A stretch of 5,038 nt of DNA from a bacterium (GTDB lineage: Bacteria > Latescibacterota > UBA2968). The notes below the pieces were generated by a model. That model ran no database searches. It had not been told where the DNA came from and saw only the letters and a list, made by a program, of their open reading frames with translations. Position numbers and translations under genes: made by a program. The stretch covers positions 1-5,038 of the forward strand of contig JAPUJS010000358.1 of the NCBI GenBank assembly GCA_027296045.1, read 5' to 3'. Numbering within the stretch: the first letter of the stretch is position 1; each line of letters begins with the position of its first letter. Of this stretch, positions 4,985-5,038 are shown piece by piece.

Positions 4985-5038
4985 TGGTGGGCGCACAGGG
5001 ATTCGAACCCCGGACCGACGGATTATGAGTCCGCTGCT
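4985..5038 (-). tRNA. tRNA with anticodon CAU (elongator Met or lysidine-modified Ile2), 5' part outside window
   Basis: The minus strand carries the 3' 54 nt of a tRNA. Reading 5' to 3', it shows the end of the D arm (AGC, then A26), anticodon stem GCGGA/UCCGU with loop CUCAUAA (anticodon 5027-5025), five-base variable region CGGUC, and T stem CGGGG/CCCUG with loop UUCGAAU. The 3' acceptor strand UGCGCCC, discriminator A and an encoded CCA (4987-4985) follow. CAU with a CUCAUAA loop occurs in both elongator tRNA-Met and tRNA-Ile2, whose C34 is changed to lysidine by TilS. The initiator tRNA is unlikely because its stem normally ends in GGG/CCC pairs at the loop. The missing D arm and 5' acceptor prevent a firm choice. 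The 3' acceptor implies a C4-G69 pair, a mild hint toward Ile2. Confidence 0.93.

Noticed and set aside
4935..5038. tRNA 3' end plus palindrome as an integration (att) site
   Set aside because: There is no integrase gene, no second copy of the tRNA 3' end and no foreign gene cargo in the window.

Overview
The window looks like ordinary bacterial chromosome: tightly packed genes with Shine-Dalgarno sites, intrinsic terminators and a tRNA gene with an encoded CCA end. The HU/IHF-type protein has an IHF-beta-like core (GERIEIRGFGS), and GTG and TTG starts are used. This fits a Gram-negative lineage of the Proteobacteria/Desulfobacterota/Nitrospinota kind, but the sequence does not settle the taxon. 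I see no phage, transposon, CRISPR or toxin-antitoxin genes.

Layout, left to right. Positions 1-603 (+) hold the 3' two thirds or so of a VIT1/CCC1-family membrane transporter for Fe(II)/Mn(II), cut by the window edge. After a 174-base gap, 778-2175 (+) is a complete dihydrolipoyl dehydrogenase (lpdA) with a TTG start fixed by a perfect AGGAG. Positions 2176-2535 are a 360-base leader region. It has a strong sigma70-type promoter (2235-2263), two doubtful small ORFs, and two terminator-like hairpins in a row (2453-2473 and 2481-2517). The second hairpin ends six bases before the ribosome-binding site of the next gene. Positions 2536-4383 (+) encode a complete 615-residue ABC-F ATPase, a soluble ribosome-associated protein with two ATPase domains. 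A strong bidirectional terminator (4403-4435) separates it from the convergent HU/IHF-like gene (4438-4794, -), which has a proline-rich tail. Positions 4795-4984 carry a possible promoter for that gene and two inverted repeats, one a perfect 15-bp stem. The 3' 54 nt of a tRNA with anticodon CAU (4985-5038, -) closes the window.

The genes do not form an obvious pathway. They are housekeeping-type neighbours: metal transport, central metabolism, translation quality control, nucleoid structure and a tRNA. The most interesting part is the ABC-F leader. Any transcript from the visible upstream promoter must pass two intrinsic terminators to reach the gene, which is the layout expected of transcription attenuation. 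This is an inference from layout. The simpler alternative is that the hairpins just terminate lpdA transcription. I found no convincing undescribed multi-gene system.
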